64,000 nucleotides of DNA from Streptomyces sp. cg36 (GTDB lineage Bacteria > Actinomycetota > Actinomycetes > Streptomycetales > Streptomycetaceae): contig NZ_CP163520.1 of the NCBI RefSeq assembly GCF_041080675.1, forward strand, positions 8,089,501 through 8,153,500, in the 5' to 3' direction. Below the pieces are notes generated by a model that was given only the letters and a program-made list of their open reading frames with translations, was not told the origin of the DNA and did not search any database. The translations under genes were made by a program, and so were the position numbers. Below, one piece after another: positions 25,003-33,137 of this stretch (positions are counted from its first letter, which is position 1; each line of letters starts with the position of its first letter).

Positions 25003-25818
25003 ATGTCGGATCAGGCAGCGAGGGCACAGGTCTTCGGCCAGTTGCACGAGACGGGTGTGTTCGTGTTGGCGAACGCGTGGGACGCCGGTTCCGCGCGTCT
25101 GCTGACCGGGGTGGGGTTCCCGGCGCTGGGGACGACCAGCGGGGGACTGGCGTTCGCGCGCGCCCGGCGGGACGGGGACAACCTGCTGTCGAGGGACGAG
25201 GTGCTCGCCAACGCCGCCGAGATCACCGACGCCACGCGCCTGCCGGTCTCGGTCGACCTGGAGAGTGGTTACGGGGAGACCCCGGAGGACGTGGCCGAGA
25301 CGATCCGTCTGGCGGCCCGGGCCGGGGCGGTCGGCGGTTCGATCGAGGACGCGACGGGCCTCAAGGACCGTCCGATCCGGGCTCTGGACGAGGCGGTGGA
25401 CCGGGTCGCGGCAGCCGTGGCAGCCGCACGCGCGCTTCCCTTCCCCTTCGTCCTCACCGCACGGGCGGAGAACTTCCTGTACGGCCGACCCGACCTGGCC
25501 GACACGATCGCGCGGCTGCAGGCATTCGAGGCAGCCGGTGCGGACGTGCTGTACGCGCCGGGGCTGCCCGACGCGGAAGCGATCCGCGCCGTGTGCTCCT
25601 CGGTCGGCAAGCCCGTGAACGTGCTGGCCGGCCCCGCAGTCGAAAGTGTGAAGCGGCTGGCGGAGCTGGGCGTACGCCGGGTGAGCCTCGGCTCCGCGCT
25701 GACGCGGGCGGCGTTGGGCAAGGTGCTGGAGGCAGCCGCCGAGACGGCGACCGAGGGCACGTTCGGGTTCCTGGCGAGCACGCCCTCGTACGACCGGATC
25801 AACAGTCTGCTCGACTGA
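25003..25818 (+). CDS. isocitrate lyase/PEP mutase family protein
   Basis: The product is 271 aa with a TIM-barrel and conserved segments 'NAWDAGSARL', 'SVDLESGYG' and 'GSIEDA' that bind the metal and the alpha-oxyacid in PEP mutase/oxaloacetate-hydrolase-type enzymes. The Cys-containing KKCGH motif of true isocitrate lyase is absent. It likely makes or breaks a C-C or C-P bond in a small acid. The start at ATG 25003 follows AAGGAG. The hairpin at 25860-25894 ends transcription. Confidence 0.85.
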   Translation: MSDQAARAQVFGQLHETGVFVLANAWDAGSARLLTGVGFPALGTTSGGLAFARARRDGDNLLSRDEVLANAAEITDATRLPVSVDLESGYGETPEDVAETIRLAARAGAVGGSIEDATGLKDRPIRALDEAVDRVAAAVAAARALPFPFVLTARAENFLYGRPDLADTIARLQAFEAAGADVLYAPGLPDAEAIRAVCSSVGKPVNVLAGPAVESVKRLAELGVRRVSLGSALTRAALGKVLEAAAETATEGTFGFLASTPSYDRINSLLD

Positions 25819-25859
25819 ACCGGGCCGCGGCGGAGAGGCCGTGTGAAAGAGCCGGCGTA

Positions 25860-25894
25860 CCGGGGCCCGGCGGCACAGCGCCGCCGGGCCCCGG
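25860..25894. terminator. bidirectional terminator hairpin
   Basis: A perfect 15-bp stem (25860-25874 with 25880-25894) and a 5-nt loop lie between the convergent PEP mutase-like and PepSY genes. Confidence 0.85.
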
Positions 25895-25933
25895 TGCGGG
25901 GAGGACCCGCCGGGCGGGCCCTCCCCGTCACCG

Positions 25934-27394
25934 CTAGGCGTTCCGCTCGGCCGGGCGGGTCCGGCGTACCAGACCGACGGCCGCGTCCACCACCAGGAAG
26001 GCGAGCAGCGTCACCCCCAGGACCGGCAGCGCCCAGCCCAGCGCGGCCAGCGCCGCGACGCCCACGAGGAGCACGGGCAGCGGCAGGCCGCGCCAGGCGC
26101 CACGGGCCGGTGCTCTGCCGAGGCGGGCGGTACGGTCCGTACGCGTCGGGCGGCGCTGCCACCACATCCGGTAGCCCCAGATGATCACGAGGATGAGGCC
26201 GAGCGCCACGATCGCCAGCACGATCTGGTTGGCGACGCCGAAGAGCACGCCCATGTGCGCCTGGACGCCGAGCTTGCTGAACTTGGCCAGCAGCGGATAG
26301 TCCGCCCATCGGGTGTGCGCGGTGACCTCGCCCTTGGCGGTGTCGACGGCGACCTGGTCGTAGTGGACCGGCCAGACGTCGTCCTTCTGCGCGACGACCC
26401 AGGCACTGGAGGCGTCGGCGGCAGGCGTCACCTGGACCGTGCCTCCCAGCCCGCTCTCGCGGGCGGTGGCGAGAGCCGCGTCGAAGGCGGCCGGGTCCGG
26501 GTCGGCGCTCTTGGCGGCACCTCCGTGGCCGAGGTGCCCCGCGTGCTCGCCGCCCTCCTGCACGGCCGCGGGCCGGGCGCCGGGCAGCTGGGTGTCGAGC
26601 TCCGGCGCATGGCCCTTGGCGGCGTCGAGCAGCTGCCCGAAGCGGTCGCCCGAGTAGTGGGACCAGGTCAGACCGGTGGCGCTGAGGAAGAACAGGCCGA
26701 GTGCGAGCCACAGGCCGGTCACGGCGTGGAAGCCGCGGGTCCGCCGTACGCCTCGGGCGGTGCGGTCGGGCAGCAGGACGCCGCGCGCGGACCGTGCGCG
26801 TTTCCCGCGGGCGCGGCCGATCCACAGGACGAGGCCGCCCGCGACGATCACCCAGAGCCAGCTGGCGGCGACCTCGGAGTAGAGCCGGCCGTTCTCACCC
26901 AGCTGGAGGTTCTTGTGCAGGTCGCCGAGCCAGGTCTTCAGCGGTGTCGCACCCCACGACGTGGTGAGGTCGCCCCGCACCTTCGCGGTGTAGGGGTCGA
27001 CGAAGACCGTCCGCTGTTTGTCGCCCAGCTCGGGCACGGACAGCACCACGCGGGTGGTGTCCTCCGGCTTGGCCGGGGTGGTGACGGAGGCGAGGGTGCC
27101 CTCCGGGTGTGCGGCGCGTGCCGCGGCGATCTGCTCGGACAGGGGACGTACCTGGTCGCCGACCTGTTCCACGCGCAGCCGGTCGCCGTAGACGGCCTGG
27201 TCGAGCTGCGGGACGAAGGTGTAGATCAGGCCGGTGAGCGCGGCGACGAGCAGGAACGGGGCGACGAACACCCCGGCGTAGAAGTGCAGCCGCAGCAGGA
27301 GGGCGCGTACGGCTTGGCGGGAGCGCCCTGCGGGCGCCTCCGTCGGCGGTGCGACAGGTCTTTGCCGCTCTTGATCGATGATGGTTGAAGACAT
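25934..27394 (-). CDS. PepSY-associated transmembrane protein
   Basis: The product is 486 aa with four main membrane helices (about 30-58, 178-195, 225-250 and 380-405) plus a C-terminal hydrophobic pair, and two extracytoplasmic PepSY-like regions. The conserved pattern 'RLHFYAG' at helix 1 and 'HAVTGLW' near helix 3 are typical. A His-rich loop ('GGEHAGHLGHGG' near residue 275) may bind metal. Such proteins are linked to iron or copper reduction or uptake. GGGGAA precedes the ATG at 27394. The Met/His-rich membrane gene upstream is probably in the same unit. Confidence 0.8.
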   Translation of the reverse strand: MSSTIIDQERQRPVAPPTEAPAGRSRQAVRALLLRLHFYAGVFVAPFLLVAALTGLIYTFVPQLDQAVYGDRLRVEQVGDQVRPLSEQIAAARAAHPEGTLASVTTPAKPEDTTRVVLSVPELGDKQRTVFVDPYTAKVRGDLTTSWGATPLKTWLGDLHKNLQLGENGRLYSEVAASWLWVIVAGGLVLWIGRARGKRARSARGVLLPDRTARGVRRTRGFHAVTGLWLALGLFFLSATGLTWSHYSGDRFGQLLDAAKGHAPELDTQLPGARPAAVQEGGEHAGHLGHGGAAKSADPDPAAFDAALATARESGLGGTVQVTPAADASSAWVVAQKDDVWPVHYDQVAVDTAKGEVTAHTRWADYPLLAKFSKLGVQAHMGVLFGVANQIVLAIVALGLILVIIWGYRMWWQRRPTRTDRTARLGRAPARGAWRGLPLPVLLVGVAALAALGWALPVLGVTLLAFLVVDAAVGLVRRTRPAERNA

Positions 27395-27506
27395 GCGTGT
27401 TCCCCAAGGGGTACGCGAAGCCCGGAGCGGGCGGCGCGTACAGCGAAGCCGATAGGTGATGGGAGCCGCCGCGAGCGCGGCGGGTGTCGTGATCGCGTAC
27501 GTGCGA

Positions 27507-28241
27507 TCAGGCGGGCATCACCGGGGGAGGGCCGCGCCGAGGGCGGCAGCGGGTGAAGAGAACGGCGGTGTGGAGAACGGCCGGGGCAGGCGGCGGCAGC
27601 GGGCGCCGCCTGGACGGTACGGGGAGCGACGGGCGTTCGGCGCTGGGAAGGCGCGGCAGGACCAGCGCGGCCAGGCGCCGCAGGATCCGCTCCCCGTGGA
27701 TGACGCACAGCGCCGTCCCGAGCGTGGCCGCGGCGTGCGCCAGGGTCATCCCGGCCGTCATGGCGTGCCCGGAGCCCGCATGGCCCATTACGGCCATGTC
27801 CATGCCCATGTGCGAGCCCGGCGCGTGACCGGTCATGGTGTGCTGCTCGGTGCCACCGGCGGTCATCCCGGCCATGTCGCTCATCCCGGCCATGCCGCTC
27901 ATCCCCGACATCGCGGGTGAGTGGCTGCCGTGGGACATCGACAGACGGTGGAAGGCGAGGTGGAGGCCGAACTGGATCGCGCCGAGCGCGAGCGTGGTCA
28001 CCTCGAAGCGCCGTCGGCGACCGCCGAAGAGCGCGGTGCCCACGACGGTCAGCGCGGCGAAGACGAGCCCGAGCCCACCGGGACCGGGCAGCCGGCCGCC
28101 GGCGGCGAGGTGGCTGACCGCGCCCAGCGACAGGCATGCGAAAGCGCAGAGCAGCCCCTTCGAGGCCCGCCTCGGCAAGCTCTCCGGTCCGCGCACCGGC
28201 ACAACGTATCCAGCGCCGACAGGGCCGCCGGTACGCCGCAT
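27507..28241 (-). CDS. Met/His-rich integral membrane protein (possible copper handling)
   Basis: The product is 244 aa from the ATG at 28241. Helices lie near residues 30-48, 56-72 and 83-97. A loop of about 60 residues follows that is very rich in Met, His and Gly (repeated 'MSGM', 'MAGM' and 'GHA' units), then one or two more helices and a basic C terminus. Met/His-rich extracellular loops typically bind Cu(I) or other soft metals. The gene lies 112 bp upstream of the PepSY gene. The start is uncertain: no clear ribosome site is seen and the frame is open to 28352. Confidence 0.65.
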   Translation of the reverse strand: MRRTGGPVGAGYVVPVRGPESLPRRASKGLLCAFACLSLGAVSHLAAGGRLPGPGGLGLVFAALTVVGTALFGGRRRRFEVTTLALGAIQFGLHLAFHRLSMSHGSHSPAMSGMSGMAGMSDMAGMTAGGTEQHTMTGHAPGSHMGMDMAVMGHAGSGHAMTAGMTLAHAAATLGTALCVIHGERILRRLAALVLPRLPSAERPSLPVPSRRRPLPPPAPAVLHTAVLFTRCRPRRGPPPVMPA

Positions 28242-28541
28242 GAAGCGCTCGGGGCGCGTGCTGAACGGACGGATTCCCGCCGCCGGGCCAGCGGGCCGAC
28301 AGCGGGCGGGAGTTGGGCCCGGCGGCGCGCGGTCGCGGTCGGGGAGGGGCACAGGGCCGCCGTGCCGCGGTGGGCTGTATCACAAGAAGAATCAAACGGG
28401 TGAGTGTTGAATAACTGGTCAATACGGTGCATCTCTACGGGCGGTGGGGTCGCCGTGCCGCCGGTATGTCCGCCGGGGGCCCCGGGCCAGTACTGCGCAC
28501 GGGCTGCCGATGCCTCCGCCCGTCCGGCAGGCGGGCGGTGA

Positions 28542-28570
28542 TTGACCGTGGCGGGGGCGGCTGCTGCAAT
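28542..28570 (+). promoter_or_regulatory. promoter of the leader-peptide transcript
   Basis: TTGACC (28542-28547) and TGCAAT (28565-28570) are 17 bp apart. Counting 6-7 nt from the -10 box puts the transcription start on the ATG of the leader peptide at 28577, so the transcript would be leaderless. Confidence 0.55.
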
Positions 28571-28576
28571 GGCGCC

Positions 28577-28651
28577 ATGCACTCCGCGATGCACCTGGTC
28601 ATCAGGGCCCACATCGACTTCGGTCGCGTGTGGTCCGCCGCGTGTCACTGA
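28577..28651 (+). CDS. 24-aa putative leader peptide (Streptomyces cysteine-type attenuator)
   Basis: The peptide starts 'MHSAMHLVIRAHIDFGRV' and ends in 'SAACH'. It matches the pattern 'R.HID(L/F)xRVxSAxC' of short leader peptides that stand upstream of sulphur-related genes in streptomycetes. Translation of the Cys codon near the end could sense cysteinyl-tRNA and set downstream expression. The DUF4395 and thioredoxin-like genes follow 46 bp later, which fits a sulphur/redox role. An in-frame ATG at 28589 is an alternative start. Confidence 0.7.
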   Translation: MHSAMHLVIRAHIDFGRVWSAACH

Positions 28652-28697
28652 CCGCGCGCCCGACACACCAGGATCCGTCTCGCTCAGGAGCACCCCC

Positions 28698-29165
28698 ATG
28701 CCCGACCCGGCCTCAGCCTCCCACTCCACTCCCGGCACCCCCGCCCGCATCGACCCGCGAGGGCCGCGCTTCGCCGCCGGGCTCACGACCCTCGTCCTTC
28801 TCCTGGCCCTGGCCACCGGCAGCGGCGCGCTGCTCGTGGCCCAGGCCGTCGTCTTCGCCCTCGGCGCCGTTCTGGGGGTGCGCCGTTCCCCGTACGGCTG
28901 GCTCTACCGGCGGCTGGTAAGCCCCCGGATCAGGCCGCCGCAAGAGCTGGAGGACGCGAGGCCGCCGCGGTTCGCGCAGGCGGTCGGGCTCGGCTTCGCG
29001 GCGGTCGGGGCAGCCGGTTATCTGTCCGGTGCCACCTGGCTCGGCATCACCGCGGGCGCGGCGGCGCTCGCGGCGGCCTTCCTGAACGCGGCCTTCGCCT
29101 ACTGCCTGGGCTGCGAGCTGTATCTGCTCGCGGTCCGCGGCCGGGCCCGGCTCGGCCACGGGTGA
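28698..29165 (+). CDS. DUF4395-family membrane protein
   Basis: The product is 155 aa with four hydrophobic helices. It begins with 'IDPRGPRFAAG', typical of DUF4395, and has 'YCLGCELY' in the last helix, whose two Cys residues form a CxxC-like pair. DUF4395 genes commonly neighbour thioredoxin-like or rhodanese genes and are thought to act in sulphur or thiol redox chemistry at the membrane. AGGAG precedes the ATG at 28698. The thioredoxin-like gene follows after 7 bp. Confidence 0.85.
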   Translation: MPDPASASHSTPGTPARIDPRGPRFAAGLTTLVLLLALATGSGALLVAQAVVFALGAVLGVRRSPYGWLYRRLVSPRIRPPQELEDARPPRFAQAVGLGFAAVGAAGYLSGATWLGITAGAAALAAAFLNAAFAYCLGCELYLLAVRGRARLGHG

Positions 29166-29172
29166 GGCAGCC

Positions 29173-29598
29173 GTGACCGATCCGACCGGACTGATCGCGG
29201 CCGTCGCCGTGCTGGCCGCCGCCACCGTCTTCGGGCTGGTCCGCGCCCGTCGCGACGGCAGGTTGCACCGCGGCAGGAGCGCCGCGATCCAGCTGTCCTC
29301 GCAGGAGCTCGGCGCACCGCTCGGTGATCGGGCGACGCTGGTGCAGTTCTCGACGGCACTCTGCGCGGTCTGCCCGAGCACGCGGCGCCTGCTGGCCGAC
29401 GTGGCAGCCGGGACACCGGGTGTGCGTCTGGTGGACATCGATGCCGAGGTGCGGCTCGATCTCGTCCGCCGCGTCGAGGTGATGCGCACACCGACGGTGC
29501 TCGTCCTGGACCGCGCAGGCCGCGTCGTGCGCCGCGCCTCCGGGCCGCCGACCCGGGCCGACGTGACGGCGGCGGTGGAGCTGGCCGCGGCGGACTGA
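29173..29598 (+). CDS. membrane-anchored thioredoxin-like protein
   Basis: The product is 141 aa. An N-terminal membrane helix (about 6-22) precedes a thioredoxin fold with active site CAVCP (Cys64, Cys67) and the cis-Pro loop 'RTPTVLVL'. It would reduce or oxidise disulfides next to the membrane. It starts at GTG 29173 behind GAGG, 7 bp after the DUF4395 stop, in one unit controlled by the leader peptide. Confidence 0.85.
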   Translation: MTDPTGLIAAVAVLAAATVFGLVRARRDGRLHRGRSAAIQLSSQELGAPLGDRATLVQFSTALCAVCPSTRRLLADVAAGTPGVRLVDIDAEVRLDLVRRVEVMRTPTVLVLDRAGRVVRRASGPPTRADVTAAVELAAAD

Positions 29599-29890
29599 GG
29601 GGGAGCCGCCCGGCGGTGTCACACCGGGCGCGGCAGCGGCGCGGGTCTGGCGGCCACCCCCAGCAGTCACCCGTAGGCACCACGCGGCGGGGGGCGGGGG
29701 GCGGCCTGCCCGTCGCCGTACGGATTGTCCGTGCGGGGCGACTCCGGTGCTGGCTGGTGGGGAGGGCCGAAAGTAGGCGGTCCACCGATTTGGCAGGGCA
29801 GGCGTGCGACACCAGGGCGATGGATCGTCGGACGGTACGACGGAAACCCGGCCCATCTGTGGAACTGCCGCCCGTCCAGGCGGGAGTCGC

Positions 29891-31204
29891 CTACGTGGCG
29901 GGGGCCGCGCAACAGCCGCCCGACGCGGCGGCTTCGGGCTCGTCGAACAGGCCCGCACCGCCGCAGACGCCGGTCTCGGGCAGCGTCAGCTCGACCCGCT
30001 CGGCGGCCTCCTGGTCTCCGGCGAGGGCGGCGGCGATGGAGCGGACCTGCTCGTAGCCGGTCATGGCGAGGAAGGTCGGGGCGCGGCCGTAGGACTTCAT
30101 GCCGACCAGGTACACGTCCTGTTCCGGGTGGGAGAGCTCGTTCACGCCGTGCGGGTAGACGGTGCCGCAGGAGTGGACGTTGGGGTCGATCAGCGGGGCC
30201 AGGGCGACCGGGGCCTGGAGGCGTTCGTCGAGTGCGAGGCGCAGTTCGCCGACGAAGGTGAGGTCGGGGCGGAATCCGGTGAGGCCGATGGCCTCGTCGA
30301 CCGGGTCCAGGCGGCGGCCGTCCTCACCGATGAGAACGAGCCGGTCACCGGACGGTTCGACGGCGGCGGTACGGAATCCGGTGACCGCGTCGGCGGTGCC
30401 GTTGTCGACGGCGGCCTTGGCGGCCAGGCCCAGGGCGCCGCGGGCGGGGAGCTGGTCGGCCGCGCCGCCCCCGAAGGTGGAACCGCTCAGACCGCGCCGC
30501 AGGATCCACACCGCGTGGGTGCCGGGAACCTCCTTGGCGAGTTCGGCCAAGGAGACGAGGGCGGTGAACGCGGAGGCGCCGGAGCCGATCACGGCCGTGC
30601 GCTTGCCCGCGTAACGGACGCGTACGGCGGGGTCCTTGAGGTCGGGCACGCGGTAGGAGATACGGTCGGCGGCCGTGTGCTCGCCGAGTGCGGGCAGGCC
30701 GTCGCCGCCGAGGGGCGCGGGGGTGGACCAGGTGCCGGAGGCGTCGATCACGGCGCGTGCCGACAGGCGTTCCTCGCGGCCGTCCGCCTGCGTGATGTGG
30801 ACGGTGAAGGGCTGCTGTGCGCGGTCGGCGTCGACGACCCGGTCGCGGCCGGTGCGGGAGACACCGGTCACGTGGGAGCCGTAGCGGACCCGGTCGCCCA
30901 GGACGTCGGCGAGGGGCCGGAGGTACTGGGCGGCCCAGTCACCGCCGGTGGGGTAGGAGGCGCTGTCCGGCTTGACCCATCCCGTGGGGGCGAGGAGCTT
31001 CTCGGCGGCCGGGTCGACGAGCTCGGCCCAGGTGGAGAAGAGCCGTACGTGCGACCACTCGCGCACCGCGCGGGCGGCGGTCGGACCCGCTTCCAGGACG
31101 AGCGGGGTGATGCCGCGCTCGACGAGCTGGGCGGCGGCGGCCAGGCCGATCGGGCCGGCTCCGATGACCACGGTCGGCAGGGCGGTGGGGGTGCTCTCGC
31201 TCAT
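29891..31204 (-). CDS. arsO: flavin-dependent monooxygenase, ArsO type
   Basis: The product is 437 aa with an FAD-binding 'VVIGAGPIGLAAA' near residue 10 and a second dinucleotide motif 'TAVIGSGASAFTAL' near 200, as in flavin monooxygenases. The C terminus is Cys-rich ('GVCGGAG', 'GGCCAAPAT'), which may bind arsenite. It lies divergent from an ArsR gene in an arsenic locus, and such genes are called arsO in actinobacteria. GGAG precedes the ATG at 31204. The reaction is not established for this group. Confidence 0.75.
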   Translation of the reverse strand: MSESTPTALPTVVIGAGPIGLAAAAQLVERGITPLVLEAGPTAARAVREWSHVRLFSTWAELVDPAAEKLLAPTGWVKPDSASYPTGGDWAAQYLRPLADVLGDRVRYGSHVTGVSRTGRDRVVDADRAQQPFTVHITQADGREERLSARAVIDASGTWSTPAPLGGDGLPALGEHTAADRISYRVPDLKDPAVRVRYAGKRTAVIGSGASAFTALVSLAELAKEVPGTHAVWILRRGLSGSTFGGGAADQLPARGALGLAAKAAVDNGTADAVTGFRTAAVEPSGDRLVLIGEDGRRLDPVDEAIGLTGFRPDLTFVGELRLALDERLQAPVALAPLIDPNVHSCGTVYPHGVNELSHPEQDVYLVGMKSYGRAPTFLAMTGYEQVRSIAAALAGDQEAAERVELTLPETGVCGGAGLFDEPEAAASGGCCAAPAT

Positions 31205-31298
31205 CGCGTGCTCCGGAGGAGGGGGGCCGTCGATCTTCTGATTCGACAGGTATCGATGTCTTGGGCGGTTCCGAGCTTGCTCCACCGCATCGATGGAT

Positions 31299-31310
31299 GT
31301 CAATATTGAC
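31299..31310. promoter_or_regulatory. candidate ArsR operator
   Basis: GTCAATATTGAC is a perfect 12-bp palindrome 2 nt before the ArsR start codon, in the arsO-arsR divergent region. AT-rich palindromes of this kind are typical ArsR/SmtB operators. Its place suggests a leaderless arsR transcript blocked by its own product. Confidence 0.6.
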
Positions 31311-31312
31311 TC

Positions 31313-31675
31313 ATGTCGAATTCAGGTGCGGTGGAGCTGCCGGCCCTCAACGAGCCCGTCGCCCCGTGCTGCCCGCCGCTGACCGAACGGCCGCTGACGG
31401 CCGAAGAGGCCGAACGCACCGCGACGATGTTCAAGGCGCTCGGGGATCCCGTGCGGCTGCGGCTGTTCTCGCTGGTCGCCTCGCACGAGGGCGGCGAGGC
31501 GTGCGTGTGCGACATCTCCGACGTCGGCGTCTCGCAGCCGACCGTCTCCCACCACCTGAAGAAGCTCAAGGACGCTGGCCTGCTCGGCTCGGAGCGGCGT
31601 GGGACGTGGGTGTACTACCGGGTCGAGCCCGCAGTGCTGGCGGCGATGGGGCAGTTGCTGACCGCCGCGCACTGA
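31313..31675 (+). CDS. arsR: ArsR-family arsenic-responsive repressor
   Basis: The product is 120 aa with a winged helix (about 37-110). Cys64 and Cys66 in 'ACVCDIS' match the As(III)-binding CVC motif of classical ArsR, and a second Cys pair (Cys19, Cys20) lies at the N terminus. It would repress the divergent flavin monooxygenase gene until arsenite or antimonite binds. There is no Shine-Dalgarno sequence before the ATG at 31313; the operator palindrome occupies that place. Confidence 0.9.
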   Translation: MSNSGAVELPALNEPVAPCCPPLTERPLTAEEAERTATMFKALGDPVRLRLFSLVASHEGGEACVCDISDVGVSQPTVSHHLKKLKDAGLLGSERRGTWVYYRVEPAVLAAMGQLLTAAH

Positions 31676-31697
31676 ACCCCGCCTTTCGCGCCCCGCG

Positions 31698-31772
31698 TCA
31701 GCGCAGGAGGCTGGTGGCGGCGAGCCCGGCCTGGCCGCCGCCGATCACCACCACGTCCACCAGGCGCGTCAT
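31698..31772 (-). pseudogene. truncated flavoprotein remnant, 24 codons
   Basis: An ATG overlaps the aquaporin stop (ATGA) and opens a frame for 'VVVIGGGQAGLAA', the first beta-alpha-beta unit of an FAD/NAD oxidoreductase, but a TGA follows after 24 codons. Intact arsenic operons often carry a flavin monooxygenase or thioredoxin-reductase gene after the channel gene. This is the 5' stub of such a gene; the copy at 29891-31204 may have replaced it. Confidence 0.7.
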
Positions 31773-32560
31773 ACGGTCGGCTCCTCGCTGCCGGTCCCCG
31801 GGCGGAGGAAGACGACCGCCACCAGCGCCAGACCCACCACGGCTCCGGCCAGCTGGGCACAGACGAACCCCGGAACCGAGGCCGGCTCGATGCCCGCGAA
31901 GGTGTCCGTGAAGGCGCGGCCGATCGTCACCGCTGGGTTGGCGAACGAGGTCGACGAGGTGAACCAGTAGGCGGCGCCGATGTACGAGGCCACCGCGGCC
32001 GGGGCGAAGCGGAGGCGGTCGGTGCGGGCCAAGCCGAAGACCAGCAGGATCAGCCCGGCCGTGGCCACCACCTCGCCCAGCAGCAGATGTCCGGCCGAGC
32101 GGTCGTGCGTGGACCACTTCACCAGCGGCTCACCGAACATCGCGTCCGCCAGGACGGCGCCCGCCACGGCCCCGGAGATCTGCGCGGGCACGTACACCGC
32201 CACCTCGCGGGCGCCGACCCCGGCGCCGCCGCGCCGGGCGGACCACCACTCGGCCAGGGTGACGGCGGGGTTGAAGTGGGCGCCGGAGACGGGGCCGAGG
32301 AGAGTGATCAGCACGCCGAGGCCGAAGACCGTGGCGAGCGAGTTGGCCAGGAGCTGAAGGCCGACGTCCCGGCTGAGTTCGGTGGCCTGGATGCCCGAAC
32401 CGACGACGACCGCCACCAGGGCCGCCGTGCCGATGAACTCGGCGGCGGCCCGGGAGACGAGCGGGGCGCGGGGCGGGGTGGCGCCGGGGGACGGCTGGGG
32501 CGCGTCGGCGGGTATGACGGCCCCCGCAGGGGCGGCACCGACGGGCTCGGTGGCGGTCAA
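31769..32560 (-). CDS. aqpS: MIP/aquaporin-family channel, AqpS type
   Basis: The product is 263 aa with six membrane helices and two half-helices with intact NPA boxes (Asn97-Ala99 and Asn208-Ala210). In ars operons such channels let arsenite or methylarsenicals leave the cell after arsenate reduction. There is a long Pro/Ala-rich N-terminal extension of about 35 residues. The gene sits 49 bp downstream of an ArsR gene on the same strand and overlaps a truncated flavoprotein ORF. Confidence 0.85.
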   Translation of the reverse strand: MTATEPVGAAPAGAVIPADAPQPSPGATPPRAPLVSRAAAEFIGTAALVAVVVGSGIQATELSRDVGLQLLANSLATVFGLGVLITLLGPVSGAHFNPAVTLAEWWSARRGGAGVGAREVAVYVPAQISGAVAGAVLADAMFGEPLVKWSTHDRSAGHLLLGEVVATAGLILLVFGLARTDRLRFAPAAVASYIGAAYWFTSSTSFANPAVTIGRAFTDTFAGIEPASVPGFVCAQLAGAVVGLALVAVVFLRPGTGSEEPTV

Positions 32561-32609
32561 GGACGTCTCCTGTGGCAGGTGAGGAGGAAGAAGGGGGCGC
32601 AGGTGGGTT

Positions 32610-32924
32610 CTAGGGGCAGGATCGTTTGATGTTCGCTTCGGCGGTGAGTCGCGCGCGCTGGGCGAGGTCGGCGAACTGGTCGGCGAGGGTGGCGATGACG
32701 TCCGGGCGCAGCCGGTAGTAGGTGAACCGCCCGCACGGTTCCGTCTCGACGACCCCGGCCTCGCGCAGGACCTTCAGGTGGTTGGACAGGTTGGTCTGCT
32801 TGGCGCCCGTCTCCTCCACGAGGTGGGTGGTGCACAGCGTCTCGCGGGCGAGGAGGGTCACGATCTGGAGCCGGAGGGGGTCGGCGAGAACCCGGATCAG
32901 ATCAGTGTCGACTGACGTCATCAT
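32610..32924 (-). CDS. ArsR/SmtB-family repressor of the aqpS unit
   Basis: The product is 104 aa with a winged helix ('QTNLSNHLKVLREAG'). It lacks the CVC motif of the other ArsR here and instead has Cys31, Cys64 and Cys103, a layout closer to CmtR- or C-terminal-Cys-type sensors. It is cotranscribed with aqpS and divergent from arsC across a palindromic operator, so it likely controls both. Start ATG 32924; a second ATG is one codon later. Confidence 0.85.
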   Translation of the reverse strand: MMTSVDTDLIRVLADPLRLQIVTLLARETLCTTHLVEETGAKQTNLSNHLKVLREAGVVETEPCGRFTYYRLRPDVIATLADQFADLAQRARLTAEANIKRSCP

Positions 32925-32952
32925 GGGCTGATACTGTCACATCACTCTGGGC

Positions 32953-32976
32953 TGACACCAGTACGTACTGATATCA
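32953..32976. promoter_or_regulatory. candidate ArsR operator between arsR2 and arsC
   Basis: A 24-bp near-perfect palindrome has a perfect CAGTACGTACTG core (32959-32970) and outer arms TGACAC/ATATCA with two mismatches. A partial direct repeat of TGGGCTGA.AC lies just before it. It sits in the arsR2-arsC divergent promoter. Confidence 0.65.
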
Positions 32977-33137
32977 CAGGCTCCTCGGGCGGAGTGCGCC
33001 ATGGCCGCCTCGTAACCGCGTCCCCATCTCCTCTCCTCGGGCACCCGCTGTGCGACGGGCTCCGCCGGCCGGGCCCCCCGCAACCCGAACACCCCTGCGC
33101 ACCCCACCTGTTGACCCCTTCCGCGAAAGAGGAAGCC

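Noticed and set aside
29616..30261. Several short + strand frames between the thioredoxin and arsO genes
   Set aside because: They are Arg-rich frames without a ribosome site, and most of their length is antisense to arsO.
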